This document shows, in pieces, positions 50,429-50,514 of a DNA stretch of 50,514 nt; position 1 is the first letter of the stretch, and the number at the start of each line of letters is the position of its first letter. Origin of the DNA: Mesorhizobium mediterraneum (GTDB taxonomy: Bacteria > Pseudomonadota > Alphaproteobacteria > Rhizobiales > Rhizobiaceae); assembly GCF_002284565.1 (NCBI RefSeq), contig NZ_NPKI01000018.1:221206-271719 (forward strand), in the 5' to 3' direction. A model generated the notes under the pieces. The model did no database searches. It had not been told where the DNA came from and was given only the letters and a program-made list of their open reading frames with translations. The position numbers and the translations under genes are program-made.

Positions 50429-50514
50429 CGCGGTTCTTCCTTCTCCCCTTGTGAGACCTTTGCACAGAAGCCGAACGGTGATTCTGTGGTGAAGGTTGGA
50501 GCAGGGAGATTCGG

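Overview
The window looks like chromosomal DNA of an alphaproteobacterium of the order Rhizobiales, most likely Mesorhizobium or a close relative. This rests on the GC-rich coding sequence, the gene neighbourhoods (DUF177-plsX-fabH-ihfA-merR, clpP-clpX-lon-hupB, speB-argC near rplM-rpsI) and dispersed palindromic repeats of the rhizobial intergenic type. I assign it by recognising protein families and gene order; no database search was run.

Layout. Positions 1-5.7 kb hold housekeeping genes: bamE on the minus strand, then a cytochrome bc1 chaperone, DUF177, plsX, fabH, ihfA, a MerR regulator and a small membrane protein. At 5.7-8.7 kb is an accessory stretch with a small secreted protein, a short XRE regulator and tRNA-Pro(GGG). 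The last 33 bp of that tRNA are repeated exactly at 8679-8711. The two copies bracket a 1.7-kb segment carrying a phage-like ORF and a peroxiredoxin, which looks like a relic or miniature integrative element without an integrase.

Positions 8.7-18.3 kb form a compact surface-polysaccharide locus: Wzy/ligase-like protein, priming polyprenyl glycosylphosphotransferase, one GT4 glycosyltransferase, a Wza-like export lipoprotein, a Wzc/ExoP-like protein with a degenerate kinase domain, a CelD-type acyltransferase and a polysaccharide deacetylase. The gene set suggests a modified polymer, perhaps an N-acetylated adhesin such as the unipolar polysaccharide of Rhizobiales (inference). It is followed by an adenylate cyclase-TolB-TPR protein, a lone tyrosine recombinase and a secreted protein with two PAP2/haloperoxidase domains, the first of them degenerate.

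Positions 23.3-37.3 kb are mixed core metabolism: DUF2842, ctaA, an APH(6)-like kinase, argC, speB, rpsI-rplM and metY. Accessory genes sit among them: a periplasmic GDPD, an aldo/keto reductase with a divergent LysR regulator broken by a one-base frameshift, an ECHDC3-like crotonase, and VOC, ATPase and CoA-binding proteins. Positions 37.3-40.7 kb hold a substrate-binding-type protein without a signal peptide, a cytochrome P450 and a FAD oxidoreductase. Positions 41-46.4 kb are the ATP-dependent protease block clpP, clpX and lon, followed by hupB with strong terminators. The right end has a GT39-type membrane glycosyltransferase and an aldo/keto reductase divergent from an operon of two tiny ORFs and a creatininase-family gene.

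Two families of mosaic palindromic repeats are scattered in intergenic gaps: a 48-49 bp GATCATG-ended family (three copies) and an ATGCATGTCG-ended family (three copies, two followed by a second hairpin and one with a nested hairpin). No CRISPR array, rRNA or complete insertion sequence was seen.
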